Source of the DNA: Marinobacter halophilus
GTDB taxonomy: Bacteria; Pseudomonadota; Gammaproteobacteria; Pseudomonadales; Oleiphilaceae
Length of the DNA: 64,000 bases
Assembly (NCBI RefSeq): GCF_003007685.1
Contig: NZ_PXNN01000011.1
Span: 248,001-312,000 of the forward strand
Direction: 5' to 3'
This document shows, piece after piece, positions 25,969 through 37,016 of the stretch; positions within the stretch are counted from its first letter, which is position 1; each line of letters begins with the position of its first letter. The notes beneath the pieces were generated by a model. It was not told the origin of the DNA and made no database searches. It was given only the letters and a program-made list of their open reading frames with translations. Both the position numbers and the translations under genes were made by a program.

Positions 25969-27018
25969 ATGAACGCTCAAAATGACCTCTTCGAATCCCA
26001 CCCTGACTGGCTGGCCCATACCCTCGCCAATGCCGGTGATGACCTCCCCGAAATCAAAACCCGGCTGCCTGATGGTACTCAGATTTCCCGCAAGGCCAAC
26101 GGCGTGCTGTGGCTGACGCCGCCGACCGATCGGGACAACCCGAACGGCGAGGCGTTGATTATTTCGGCCGGCATTCATGGTAACGAGACCGCGCCGATTG
26201 AGGTGTTGAACAAGCTGGTGTCCGAGCTGCTGGCCGAGGTGTGGCAGTTGGCGTGTCCGCTGTTGCTGATGCTGGGCAATCCGCCCGCGATGAAGGCCGG
26301 TACCCGGTTTATGGACGTGAACATGAACCGGCTGTTTAACGGGGCCCATGGCAAAGCGGACTATGCGGCGTTGCCGGAGGCCCGGCGGGCGCGGTTTCTG
26401 GAGGAGATGTGCCGGCAGTTTGCGATGGTGCATCAGCCTCTCACGTTGGGTCATTATGATTTGCACACGGCGATCCGGCCGTCTAAGCGGGAGCGGTTTG
26501 CGCTGTATCCGTATGTGGAAGGGCGTTCGGTGCCGCCAGAGCAGTGCGCGTTTTTGCTGGAGGCGGAGGTGGAGACGCTGTTGCTGCAGCATAAGGAATC
26601 GACGGTGTTTTCGTCGTTCACGGCCGGGTTGTTGAAGGCGGAAAGTTTCACGGTTGAGCTGGGTAAAGTCGAGCCATTCGGGCGGAATGATTTCCGGCGG
26701 TTCCGGGGCATTGAGCGGGCGTTGCGGCGGCGGTTTGGTGGTCAGCCGGCACCGGCCGTTGAGCCACCGTTTGATCATCTGACGGTGTTTGAGGTGGTGC
26801 ACGAGATTCTGAATACCGGGCCATCGTTCCGGTTTCATGTGCCGGACGAGGTGGCGAATTTTACCGAGTACCAGCCCGGCACGGTGATCTGGGAGGATGA
26901 CCAGAGCTGTTACCGGGTGGGTACGGCGCCGGAGGCGATTGTATTCCCCAACCGGGAGGTCCCGGTGGGGCAAAGGGTTGGCCTGATGGTCAGGCCGGGG
27001 CGTTCTCGGGTTCGCTGA
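25969..27018 (+). CDS. astE: AstE, succinylglutamate desuccinylase
   Basis: A 349-residue zinc enzyme of the AstE/aspartoacylase family. The metal motif H-x2-E is in 'SAGIHGNETAPIEVL', and the third ligand His is in 'LGHYDLHTAIRPS'. 'GTRFMDVNMNRLFNG' is typical of the family. It catalyses the last step of the succinyltransferase pathway, N-succinylglutamate to glutamate plus succinate. It is on the strand opposite to, and 5 kb from, the other five pathway genes. Its 3' end overlaps the RND gene's 3' end by 29 bases. Confidence 0.95.
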   Translation: MNAQNDLFESHPDWLAHTLANAGDDLPEIKTRLPDGTQISRKANGVLWLTPPTDRDNPNGEALIISAGIHGNETAPIEVLNKLVSELLAEVWQLACPLLLMLGNPPAMKAGTRFMDVNMNRLFNGAHGKADYAALPEARRARFLEEMCRQFAMVHQPLTLGHYDLHTAIRPSKRERFALYPYVEGRSVPPEQCAFLLEAEVETLLLQHKESTVFSSFTAGLLKAESFTVELGKVEPFGRNDFRRFRGIERALRRRFGGQPAPAVEPPFDHLTVFEVVHEILNTGPSFRFHVPDEVANFTEYQPGTVIWEDDQSCYRVGTAPEAIVFPNREVPVGQRVGLMVRPGRSRVR

Positions 27019-30016
27019 CCGGCAGCTTGATCAGCTTGATGCAGACTGACGGGATCACCAGCAGCGTCAGCACGGTGGATGCCAGCAGGCCAGAGATGAT
27101 GGCCCAGGCCATGGGTGGCCACAGCGTGGAGCTGGAGAATGCCAAAGGCAGCAAGCCAGCCACGGTGGTGGCGGTGGTTAGCAGGATGGGCCGGGTGCGG
27201 CGTTCAACCGCCGTGCGCACGGCATCGCGGATTGCCCTGCCCCTTTCCAGCTCCCGGTCCATTACATCCAGCAGTACGATGGCGTTGTTCACCACAATGC
27301 CCACCAGCGCAATCACCCCCAACAACGACTGAAAGCCGAAGGGTGAGCCGGACAGCACCAGGCCTGGGAAGATGCCGACGGTGGCCAGCGGCACCGTCAA
27401 CAAGATAATCCCGACCCGCCGGAACGAGTTGAACTGCAACAGCAGGAAGAACAGCAGCAACAGCATGCCGATCGGCGCGGCGGTCAGCAGCGCGGTATTG
27501 GCATCACTGGAGCCTTCGGCGTCACCGCCCATTTCCAGCCGGGTACCGGCCGGTAAAGGCTGCTGCGCCATAGCGGCGTCGAGACCGTCGAGTACCTGAC
27601 TGAAGCTGAAGCCGGTTGCCAGATTGGCGCTGACGGTGTTTACCCGCACGCCATTACGCAGGTATCTGGCGGCCGGCTCCCAGGTGGTTTCCACCGTGGC
27701 CACGGCCGACAACGGAATCGCATCGCCCTGATCGTTGTAGGTATTGACCGACAACAGTCGCGACAGTGACAGCGAAGTGCCTTCCCGTGAACGCAGAATT
27801 ATGGGGATGGGGTCTGACTCCTGGCGATAGCGTTCAGCCACCGCGCCGAAACTCTGACCATACAGACTCTGGGCAACGTCAGCCCGGTTCAATCCATAGC
27901 GAGCGGCGGTTGCGTCGTCGACATTGATGGCGATGCTGGGCACGCCGATATCCACATCGTGGCGCACATCCACGGTGCCGGACACACCGCGTAGCAGGGC
28001 GAACACCTGCTCCGTTGCCCTTGCCCGGGCATCGTCATCGGCGTGATACACCCGCACTTCCACCGGTGCCGTCCGGGGTGGCCCCTGACCCAGAATGCCA
28101 ACGGACAGCTCCACTTCTGGCAGACTGGCCGCCACTTCTTGCCGAATCCACGGGATCAGGTCATTGGTGTCATCCAGGGTCGGTGTCCGGACCACCAGGC
28201 GGGCCCGATTCGGTGCTTGCGGTGCCCGCTGCAGGTTGTAGTAGAAAGCCGGGCCGGCAAAGCCGACAAACCGGTGCACCTCTACGGCTTCCGGCCGTGT
28301 GCGTACCGCCCGCTCCAGGCGCTCGGTGACTTCGGCCGTACGGGCCTGATCGGTGCCCTCCGGCATGAAGAGCTCAACGATTACCCTGGGACGGTCGGCA
28401 TTGGGGAAAAATTGCTGGGCCATGAAAGGTGTCATGCCCAGGCTCATGACCACCAGTAACGCACCCGCCAGAATCAAGCGCCCGGGATACCGGAACACCA
28501 TCCCGCCCAGAAAACGGGCAAACCCCATCAGGCGGTCACCATGAACGCTCTTGCGGGGTTTGAGGAACCTTGCCGCCAGCAGTGGCACCGCCGAGATGGC
28601 CAGCAGATAACTGACCGACAGGGTCAGCATGATCATCACCGGCACGCCACGGGTAAAATCTGCAGCCCCACCCTTGGCCATCAGCAGGGGCGCAAAAGCG
28701 GCCAGGGTCGTTCCGGTAGAGGCACCGAGGGGGCCGGCCAGCTCACCGACGGCTTTTTGCAAGGCATCCAGCCGGCGCATGCCCTCATCCAGATGACCCT
28801 GAATGTTTTCGACGATCACGATGGCGTTGTCGATCAGAATCCCCAGCGAAATCACCATGCCGATCACCGCAATCTGGTGCAACACACCGCCGCCCAGGTC
28901 ATACAGGCCGATGCTGATCAGCGCCACCATGGGCAGGATCGACGCCACCAACAGCCCCATGCGGATGCCCATGCCGGTGAACACCACCGCCACGATGATG
29001 AGTACCGACAGCACCAGACTCCAGGCCAGATTGACGAGGCGCTCAGAGACCTTGTCTGGTTGAAAGAACATTTCCCGGATTTCGTAGGGGCCGAACTCGG
29101 CCCGCACCTCCTCTACCCGTTCACGGATGCGCTGGCCAAAGCGGATGGCGTCGGTGCTGCCCTCCTCCATGATGACCGACAGCAACACCACCCGCTCACC
29201 ATTGAACCAGGTTTCCGGCTGGCGTGGCTCCTGTGGCCCGCGCCAGACATCAGCAGCGGCGGCCAGGGGCACCTGGGAGCCATCAGGCAGCGCTATGGGG
29301 GTGGCGCGGATGGCATCGATATCGGCAAATTCGGTGTTGGGCAGCACCGACAAGCGTTTGCCGTCCACCACCACAAAGCCACCGGGGATGGTCTGGTTGC
29401 GCTGGGCCAGGGTTTCCAGCACGCGTTTCGGAGAAATGCCCAAACGGAACAGCGCGGCATCGTCCAGAGCCAGAGTGATCTGCTCATCGGCATCGCCCTC
29501 CAGTTCAATCCGGGAAATGCCCGGAATGTCCGAAAGGTTCTGCTTCAGACGCTCGGCGACCTTCGACAATTCGGTCACCGACGGTGAGCCACCCACCGCC
29601 AGCACCACCGCCGGAATGTCGATCAGGCGGTCATCCAGGGTCATCTGGCCAACGTCGTCAGGGAAATCCTGCCGCGCCCGCTCCATGGCCTGGCGCACCC
29701 GATCCCAGGCCGGATCGGTGTCGTAGATGTGGTCTCTGAGCTTGAGGCGAGACAGCGCCACGCCGGTGCGGGCGGTGCCAAAACTGAAATCCAGCTCTTC
29801 CACCTGGCGCAGCTCATCGGTCAACGGCCGCAACACCAGGCGCTCAACCGCTTCTGCGCTGGCACCGGGATAGCTGACGGTCACCATGCCGGCACGATAC
29901 GGAAATGACGGATCTTCCTGCCGGGGCATGGTGCTGTAGGCCGCAATCCCCAACAGGCACAGCATGGTCACCACCATGCCCAGCAAACGTTGATAGTTCA
30001 GCAGTCGGCGGGTCAT
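26990..30016 (-). CDS. RND efflux transporter, inner-membrane pump subunit
   Basis: A 1008-residue RND transporter with the usual two halves. Each half has about six membrane helices and a large periplasmic loop ('VTVSYPGASAEAVERLVLRP' in the first). In helix 4 the proton-relay segment reads 'GILIDNAIVIVEN', with Asp-Asn where AcrB has Asp-Asp; this variant is common in some RND subfamilies. Stop and start overlap by 1 base with the upstream adaptor gene, so they are coupled. No outer-membrane channel gene is nearby. A divergent TetR gene is the likely regulator. The 3' end overlaps astE by 29 bases. Confidence 0.93.
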   Translation of the reverse strand: MTRRLLNYQRLLGMVVTMLCLLGIAAYSTMPRQEDPSFPYRAGMVTVSYPGASAEAVERLVLRPLTDELRQVEELDFSFGTARTGVALSRLKLRDHIYDTDPAWDRVRQAMERARQDFPDDVGQMTLDDRLIDIPAVVLAVGGSPSVTELSKVAERLKQNLSDIPGISRIELEGDADEQITLALDDAALFRLGISPKRVLETLAQRNQTIPGGFVVVDGKRLSVLPNTEFADIDAIRATPIALPDGSQVPLAAAADVWRGPQEPRQPETWFNGERVVLLSVIMEEGSTDAIRFGQRIRERVEEVRAEFGPYEIREMFFQPDKVSERLVNLAWSLVLSVLIIVAVVFTGMGIRMGLLVASILPMVALISIGLYDLGGGVLHQIAVIGMVISLGILIDNAIVIVENIQGHLDEGMRRLDALQKAVGELAGPLGASTGTTLAAFAPLLMAKGGAADFTRGVPVMIMLTLSVSYLLAISAVPLLAARFLKPRKSVHGDRLMGFARFLGGMVFRYPGRLILAGALLVVMSLGMTPFMAQQFFPNADRPRVIVELFMPEGTDQARTAEVTERLERAVRTRPEAVEVHRFVGFAGPAFYYNLQRAPQAPNRARLVVRTPTLDDTNDLIPWIRQEVAASLPEVELSVGILGQGPPRTAPVEVRVYHADDDARARATEQVFALLRGVSGTVDVRHDVDIGVPSIAINVDDATAARYGLNRADVAQSLYGQSFGAVAERYRQESDPIPIILRSREGTSLSLSRLLSVNTYNDQGDAIPLSAVATVETTWEPAARYLRNGVRVNTVSANLATGFSFSQVLDGLDAAMAQQPLPAGTRLEMGGDAEGSSDANTALLTAAPIGMLLLLFFLLLQFNSFRRVGIILLTVPLATVGIFPGLVLSGSPFGFQSLLGVIALVGIVVNNAIVLLDVMDRELERGRAIRDAVRTAVERRTRPILLTTATTVAGLLPLAFSSSTLWPPMAWAIISGLLASTVLTLLVIPSVCIKLIKLPVSEPENAPA

Positions 30017-31098
30017 CAGCGAATCTCCACCGGATCACCGTCCACCAGGCGGGTGGTGCCGGCATAAACCACCAGATCTCCAGCACCAAGTTCACCCGGG
30101 TGCACCATCACCCGTTCGCCAATAACCCGATCGATTTTTATCGGTACCCGCCGGGCAATCGCGTCTTGCACGCGGAACACACTGGTACCGGAATCGTTAC
30201 GAACCACCGCCAGCAGAGGCACGGTGATGGCCGAGGAACGCACCGGCGTAATGCCGACTTCTACCGGCTCACCCGAGCCCAGCGAATGCACCGGCAGGCT
30301 GACCAGCACCGGATGCAGCTCACCACGGATGGAGCTGCCCCGGGCAATCTCGATCACCGTGCCGGTTTCCGGCGCCCGGTTACGGTCCTGAACTGACCAC
30401 ACCGGCAGTTCCTGCCCTACCCGCACATGGCTCAGCAAATGCGCCGGCACCCGCACTTCCACTTCCCGCCCGAGCGGGGAAGACAATCGCATGACCGGCT
30501 GGCCGGCGGACACAAACTCGTCCCGCTCCACCAGCAGTGCTTCTACCTGGCCGGCAAACGGCGCCTTCAACACGCTCTCTTCCAGCAACCGGGTGGCTTC
30601 CGCCAGTGATGCCTCGGCGGTGGCCATGCTGGCCCGCAGGGAATCCCGGCGAGCGGCAATCTGTTCCAGATTCTGTTCCGAGACCACACCACGCTGATGC
30701 AGCCGGCTGGAGCGTTCCCACTCTCTCTGGGCCTGATCGAACTGGGTTCTCAGCTCTTCAATGCGCGCCAGGGCAGAATCCCGCGCGGGCTCCAGGGCCG
30801 GATTGTACAAGCGGGCAAGCACATCACCGGCCTTCACGTTCTGGCCCAGTTCGATGGGCCGCTCTTTCAGGGCACCGCTAACCTGAAACGTCAGGGTCGC
30901 CCGTTGGGCCGCACGTACGATGCCGGAGAACCGAAGCGGTATTTCTTCGATTTCGCCACCGGTAACCTCGGCCACGCGCACAGATACCGTTGCCTGATCC
31001 GGCGAATCGTCGGTACCACCACGGCAGCCGGATAACACCAGAGTAGCCAGAACAAGGCCGATGAGAGTAAATGGCGCAGCGCGCTTGATGAGAGACAT
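30016..31098 (-). CDS. RND efflux periplasmic adaptor lipoprotein (HlyD/MFP family)
   Basis: A 360-residue adaptor. The signal ends in a lipobox ('LATLVLSGC', Cys near 25). The order is membrane-proximal strands, a lipoyl half ('NVKAGDVLARLYNPALEPAR'), a coiled-coil hairpin (about 100-160), the second lipoyl half ('LKAPFAGQVEALLVERDEFV') and a beta-barrel. It links the RND pump to an outer-membrane channel encoded elsewhere. Confidence 0.93.
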   Translation of the reverse strand: MSLIKRAAPFTLIGLVLATLVLSGCRGGTDDSPDQATVSVRVAEVTGGEIEEIPLRFSGIVRAAQRATLTFQVSGALKERPIELGQNVKAGDVLARLYNPALEPARDSALARIEELRTQFDQAQREWERSSRLHQRGVVSEQNLEQIAARRDSLRASMATAEASLAEATRLLEESVLKAPFAGQVEALLVERDEFVSAGQPVMRLSSPLGREVEVRVPAHLLSHVRVGQELPVWSVQDRNRAPETGTVIEIARGSSIRGELHPVLVSLPVHSLGSGEPVEVGITPVRSSAITVPLLAVVRNDSGTSVFRVQDAIARRVPIKIDRVIGERVMVHPGELGAGDLVVYAGTTRLVDGDPVEIR

Positions 31099-31170
31099 GA
31101 GGTTCAGCCCCTTTCCCTGAACGTGTTGATTGTAGGATTCCGATCCATCGGAAGCCGCCGATTATTTTCA

Positions 31171-31201
31171 GACATAATGTCATTCTTTGACAAATTGTCA
31201 A
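31171..31201. promoter_or_regulatory. Candidate operators between RND adaptor and TetR genes
   Basis: Two dyads lie in the 164-base divergent region: GACAT-A-ATGTC (31171-31181) and TTGACAA-A-TTGTCAA (31187-31201). Both have TGACA/TGTCA-type half-sites. The second could also supply a -35 (TTGACA) for either direction. They fit a TetR repressor controlling the pump and itself. Confidence 0.5.
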
Positions 31202-31262
31202 TAATCGGCTTTCATCCCCTTTCAGGTATCATGCAGTCATCGCACAGGAAGTCAGGAACACC

Positions 31263-31895
31263 ATGAACGAGCCCCTGAAATCACGACGGGAACGGGAAAA
31301 ACAGGCAAGGTATGACGCCATACTGGACGCCGCTGAGTTGGCCTTTGCCGAAAAAGGCTACGAGCGCACCTCCATGGACGACATTGCCCGCACCGCCAGC
31401 CTGAGCCGGGCGCTGCTGTACGTATACTTCAAAGACAAAGCCGCCATTCAGCGGGGCATCATGCTGCGGGCCGGGCAAAGCCTGGTGGACCGCTTCGAAA
31501 GTGCCCGCAGCACGGCCGACACCGGGCTGGCCCAGATCAAAGCCATGGGTGAGGCCTACTACCGCTTTTACATCGAGGCACCGGATTACTTCTCTGCGCT
31601 GACCAAGGCCTCCACGGCGATTGCTGACGCGGACGAACACCAGACCCGGGAAATGCTCTGTTCAAAGAACGAATTGATGACGCTGATGGAAGCTGCGATT
31701 CACCAGGGGCTGGAAGACGGCACCATGAGCCGTGAACGCATCCAATCGCCACGCCATACCGCACTCTACCTGCGCGGCGCGCTGCACGGCGTGATCATGC
31801 TGTGCCAATCGGAAGCCACCCAGACCTCCAGTTTTCCGGCCGACGCCCTGATCCGCCACAGCATGGATATGCTGACCCGCTCCATCGCCAGTTAA
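31263..31895 (+). CDS. TetR/AcrR family regulator of the RND pump
   Basis: A 210-residue regulator. The helix-turn-helix is 'TSMDDIARTASLSRALLYVY' then 'FKDKAAIQRGIML'. The remaining 150 residues are the helical effector domain. Divergent from the RND adaptor gene, with dyads between. It ends 14 bases from the astB stop codon, which faces it. The effector is unknown. Confidence 0.9.
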   Translation: MNEPLKSRREREKQARYDAILDAAELAFAEKGYERTSMDDIARTASLSRALLYVYFKDKAAIQRGIMLRAGQSLVDRFESARSTADTGLAQIKAMGEAYYRFYIEAPDYFSALTKASTAIADADEHQTREMLCSKNELMTLMEAAIHQGLEDGTMSRERIQSPRHTALYLRGALHGVIMLCQSEATQTSSFPADALIRHSMDMLTRSIAS

Positions 31896-31908
31896 CCGAT
31901 TCTACCGA

Positions 31909-33249
31909 TTACCGCTGAAAATCGTAGATGGAGCCCAGGCCCAGAATCCCGGTCAGTTCATCCAGCGCTTTACGCACGTCATCCAGCAACATCGGATCGG
32001 CCAGATCCTGCTGGCTGAGCTCATTGCGATAATGCGCATTCACCCAGCTGACCAGGCGGTCGTAAAGGGCATCGTTCAGGATAACGCCCCGGTTGATGGC
32101 CTGCAGCTCTTCATGGTTTAACACCACCCGCAAGCGCAGGCAGGCCGGGCCGCCGCCGTTTCTCATGGACTGCTTGACGTCAAACACTTCCACCGCAGTG
32201 ATCGGACCGCCCGTCTTGACCAGATCATCAAGATAGCGGCTAACCGAAGCCACTTCCCGGCACTCACCGGGCACCGCCAGCAACATGCCATCAGGCGTAT
32301 TCAGCAACTGGCTGTTGAACAGGTAGGAGGCGACCGCATCGCCCAGGGGCACCTCCGCTGAGGACACCCGGATCGCCTCCAGTTCCGCCCCGATCAGCCG
32401 GTCACGGAGCTCCGCCAGCACCCGGTCTTCGTCGAGAAACGCAAGCTGGTGATAGAACAGGCAGTTGCCATTACCCACCGCGATCACATCGTTGTGGAAC
32501 ACACCGGCATCAATGGCCGCCGGATTCTGCTGGGCGAACACCGCATGGCGATCGCTCAGGCCGTGCAGCCGGGCAATGGCCTGGGAGGCCTCCAGGGTCT
32601 GCCGGGCCGGGTATTTTGCCGGGGCCGGGGCCTGTTCGTTGAACGCCACCTGTCCGTACACAAACAACTCTACTCCAGGTTCACCGTAGCGGCTGCAAAA
32701 GCGGGTGTGGTTAGCCGCGCCTTCATCGCCGAAGTGACTGACCGAGGGCAAGGCCGGATGGTGAGCGAAGTAGCTTTCATCGGTGAATATCGACTTCAGC
32801 GCCCGCCCGGTAACCCGATGTTCAATGGCGCGATGAAACTTGGCACTCAGGTTGGCAGGGGTGAAGTGCACCCGATGATCCGCGGTATCGGTACTGGGCG
32901 ACACCGTAGCCGCATTGGCGGTCCACATGGCAGACGCCGACGACACTGCGGCCAGAATGGACGGATCGGTGCTCGCCACGGCTTCCAGAATCTGGCGCTC
33001 GGTGCCCTCAAAGCCCAGCGCGCGCAGGGTCGGAATATGAGGCCGTTCGTGGGGCGGCAAAACGCCCTGAACATAGCCCCGGTCCGCCAGCTGCTTCATC
33101 TTGGCCAGGCCCTGCAGCGCGGCTTCTTTCGGATTGGCCACCGCGTTCACATTGGATTTGGACGCGACGTTGCCCCAGGACAAACCGGCGTAGTTATGGG
33201 TGGGGCCCACCAGCCCGTCAAAATTCGCTTCAACCGCGTGTTTCACCAT
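31909..33249 (-). CDS. astB: AstB, N-succinylarginine dihydrolase
   Basis: A 446-residue enzyme of the guanidino-group-modifying fold, with '[20 protein letters not shown]' near the N-terminus and the catalytic Cys in '[12 protein letters not shown]'. It hydrolyses N2-succinylarginine to N2-succinylornithine, 2 NH3 and CO2. I start at ATG 33249 because AGGA lies 9 bases upstream; the ATG at 33258 directly abuts that AGGA. Last gene of astC-aruF-aruG-astD-astB. Confidence 0.96.
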   Translation of the reverse strand: MVKHAVEANFDGLVGPTHNYAGLSWGNVASKSNVNAVANPKEAALQGLAKMKQLADRGYVQGVLPPHERPHIPTLRALGFEGTERQILEAVASTDPSILAAVSSASAMWTANAATVSPSTDTADHRVHFTPANLSAKFHRAIEHRVTGRALKSIFTDESYFAHHPALPSVSHFGDEGAANHTRFCSRYGEPGVELFVYGQVAFNEQAPAPAKYPARQTLEASQAIARLHGLSDRHAVFAQQNPAAIDAGVFHNDVIAVGNGNCLFYHQLAFLDEDRVLAELRDRLIGAELEAIRVSSAEVPLGDAVASYLFNSQLLNTPDGMLLAVPGECREVASVSRYLDDLVKTGGPITAVEVFDVKQSMRNGGGPACLRLRVVLNHEELQAINRGVILNDALYDRLVSWVNAHYRNELSQQDLADPMLLDDVRKALDELTGILGLGSIYDFQR

Positions 33250-33263
33250 AGCTGGCATTCCTG

Positions 33264-34745
<1,482 letters not shown>

Positions 34746-34783
34746 TTACCTCCCGGATCGGAAAGACACCGGCACGGGCAGCA

Positions 34784-35917
34784 TCAATCCTGCCCGTGCC
34801 GATTGCGATAGTTGCGGACTCGGTCGAGAATCTTTTCCTCCTCATTTTCCGGCCCTTCGAGACTATAGATGGGCGATACACCGCTATCCTTCAAGGGGGC
34901 AAGGCGAACCGGATCTCCGGATTCCACCCGCAGCACGTCGGCCACCTCACGGGGGAGGCGCACGTTATCCGGCCCGATCCATGCCATCGGTATGGTGGTG
35001 ACCCGGAAATCCCGAAACGAGCGGTTGGAGATCATTACTCTCTGCTCCGGAGGCACGTCCAGATTGATGGCTTTGGTGACCACCATGGCATGCCGGTTGA
35101 CCGAATCGCGCACAGTGCGAATGTTGTTAACGAACGCCTCAACCACTGGGCCGCCATCAAAAATATCCACCATGCCGTTAAAATTGAAACCTTCCGCCTG
35201 CAGCATCTTGAGCGCCGGGCGGGTGTTCTCATGCACCCTGCTGATCACGGCCCGGGCTGTGTCCGGCAGCATGGGCAGGTAGATCGGGTACTTAGGCATC
35301 AGTTCTGCAATAAAGGATTTGTTGCCCAGGCCAGAGAGCATATCGGCCTGAATGAACTCCATATCGAAGAATTTGCTGCCCAGGGCATCCCACAGAGGAC
35401 TGCGACCTTCTTTATCGGACACTCCGCGCATTTCTGCAAACACCTTCTCGGAGAAATGGCTGCGAAAGTCGTCCAGGTACATGAACCGGCAGCGGGATAA
35501 CAACAGGCCATTTCCACCGCCTTTATAATCGTCTGACAACAGCAGGGAGCAGATTTCCGTGGTGTCGGTCATGTCGTTGGACAGGTGCAGCGTCGGCGTA
35601 CGCACGTGCACTCCCAACTCCCGCGAGGCGTTCACGGTAACGCTCAGGCGATAGTTGTAGAACACCTCTTCCAGCCCAACCCGAGCCTCAACCCCACTGA
35701 TACCCACCGCTTTTTTGGTGACGGTGTCTTCCAGTACAAACAGGTACAGGCCCGCTTCCGGGGCACAGCGCTGGTTGAAGGATTCGCGGGCGCGCTCGAT
35801 CTTGCGTTGCAGCATTTCCCGATCCGCCGGCAGGGTGGTCAGCCCCTTGCCAGCGTTCTGGGTCATCAGGTACAGATCGTCCAGATCATTTTCCTGCAAT
35901 GGGCGGATAACCAGCAT
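34784..35917 (-). CDS. aruG: AruG, arginine N-succinyltransferase subunit beta
   Basis: A 377-residue protein of the AstA family. It opens 'MLVIRPLQENDLDDLYLMTQ', then 'GLTTLPADREMLQRKIERAR', 'EVFYNYRLSVTVNASRELGV' and 'FNGMVDIFDGGPVVEA'. It transfers succinyl from succinyl-CoA to arginine. As in Pseudomonas, two paralogous subunits lie in tandem, unlike the single AstA of enterics. This is the more canonical copy. The C-terminal 40 residues are a charged extension. GGGGAGGG precedes the ATG. Confidence 0.95.
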   Translation of the reverse strand: MLVIRPLQENDLDDLYLMTQNAGKGLTTLPADREMLQRKIERARESFNQRCAPEAGLYLFVLEDTVTKKAVGISGVEARVGLEEVFYNYRLSVTVNASRELGVHVRTPTLHLSNDMTDTTEICSLLLSDDYKGGGNGLLLSRCRFMYLDDFRSHFSEKVFAEMRGVSDKEGRSPLWDALGSKFFDMEFIQADMLSGLGNKSFIAELMPKYPIYLPMLPDTARAVISRVHENTRPALKMLQAEGFNFNGMVDIFDGGPVVEAFVNNIRTVRDSVNRHAMVVTKAINLDVPPEQRVMISNRSFRDFRVTTIPMAWIGPDNVRLPREVADVLRVESGDPVRLAPLKDSGVSPIYSLEGPENEEEKILDRVRNYRNRHGQD

Positions 35918-35944
35918 GCTACGCCCTCCCCTGTATGGTTCTGT

Positions 35945-36961
35945 TCATAGCGGCGAGATCCTTACCTGGTCTCCGGCACTGCGATTGAGGGCATGCCAGG
36001 TGCTGACGGGCACCTTCACCTCGTCGGTCAGGGTTTCGGCAACAGGCGTGAGCAGGCAGCGGAACTCGGCGCCCTCGCCGGCGCTGATCAGGCAGGTTTC
36101 GCCATCGGGCGTTTCGCTGCCGTGCAGAGTTTTCTGTTGGCTGGTGACCAGGGTTTTCAGGCTGTCGGTGCGGGCTTCCAGCACGGGCCCGCCATCGAAG
36201 ATATCCACGTAGCTACCAGGCTGGAAGCCTTCCCGTTGCAACAGATCGTAATTGGCTTTGGTCAACGGATGGGGTTCGCCCAAGGCAGCCTGCGCGTCTT
36301 TACTGAGCAGGGTGACGTAGACGGGGTTGGGCGGCATGAGTTCGGCGATAAAAGTTTTGCTGAGCTGGCCGGAGTACTGGTCGGCGGTTTCGAAATCCAT
36401 ATTGAAAAAGTGCCGGCCGAGGCTGTCCCAGAAGGGCACGTGGCCGCCGTCGTGCTGGATGCCCTGGATTTCGACCACCGCGCGGCTGGTGAACCAGTCG
36501 CGGTGGCTGGCAATGAACAGGATTCTGGCCCGTGAGAGCAGTTCAAACGCGGGGGTTTCGCGCAGCTCGGGCCTCAGGGTGAAGGCGCACAGCAGGGTAA
36601 GGTCGGTCAGTGCGTGGCTGGGGTAGAGTACTTCTACGCGCCGGGAGACGTTGAGTTCGTGGGAGGCGTGAATGAGGTTGTCGCGGCGGTAGTTGTAAAA
36701 CGGGTGGCCGTTGCCGGCCCGGGCGTCGATGCCTGCGGTGCCGGCGATCTGGCCGGTGTCGGTGTTTTCGAGGACGAAGAGCAACCGGCGCGGGCTGTTG
36801 CCTTTGCTTTGGCTGGCAAGGGAAGCCTGGGACTGGGCGATTTTGTTTGCCAGGGTGTGTTCTGTTTTGGGCAGCGTAGACGATAGCCTGGCGCTTTGGC
36901 TGCCAGCTATATCGAGTATTTGCTGCAGGTCATCCGGGTTGGCTGGCCTTACTTGCCACAT
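35945..36961 (-). CDS. aruF: AruF, arginine N-succinyltransferase subunit alpha
   Basis: A 338-residue paralogue of AruG, sharing 'HPFYNYRRDNLIHASHELNV', 'KTFIAELMPPNPVYVTLLS' and 'PGSYVDIFDGGPVLEARTD'. It has diverged in the N-terminal acetyltransferase-like part ('MWQVRPANPDDLQQILDIAG'). In Pseudomonas the AruF-AruG pair forms the active enzyme. GGGAG lies 7 bases before the ATG. It sits between astC and aruG in the operon. Confidence 0.94.
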   Translation of the reverse strand: MWQVRPANPDDLQQILDIAGSQSARLSSTLPKTEHTLANKIAQSQASLASQSKGNSPRRLLFVLENTDTGQIAGTAGIDARAGNGHPFYNYRRDNLIHASHELNVSRRVEVLYPSHALTDLTLLCAFTLRPELRETPAFELLSRARILFIASHRDWFTSRAVVEIQGIQHDGGHVPFWDSLGRHFFNMDFETADQYSGQLSKTFIAELMPPNPVYVTLLSKDAQAALGEPHPLTKANYDLLQREGFQPGSYVDIFDGGPVLEARTDSLKTLVTSQQKTLHGSETPDGETCLISAGEGAEFRCLLTPVAETLTDEVKVPVSTWHALNRSAGDQVRISPL

Positions 36962-37016
36962 TCCATTACTCCCGCAAGATTCGTCCGGAGTGTGACGACC
37001 GGTCCCGCACTGGGAA

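Noticed and set aside
25816..26973. A 385-codon minus-strand frame crossing astE and the palindromic element
   Set aside because: Arg/Pro-rich shadow of astE. Its ending comes from translating the palindrome, so it is not evidence of a protein gene.
26990..30016. The RND pump as a heavy-metal (CusA-type) exporter
   Set aside because: No metal-binding residues or Cus-type motifs are evident, and the adaptor lacks a metal-binding N-terminus.
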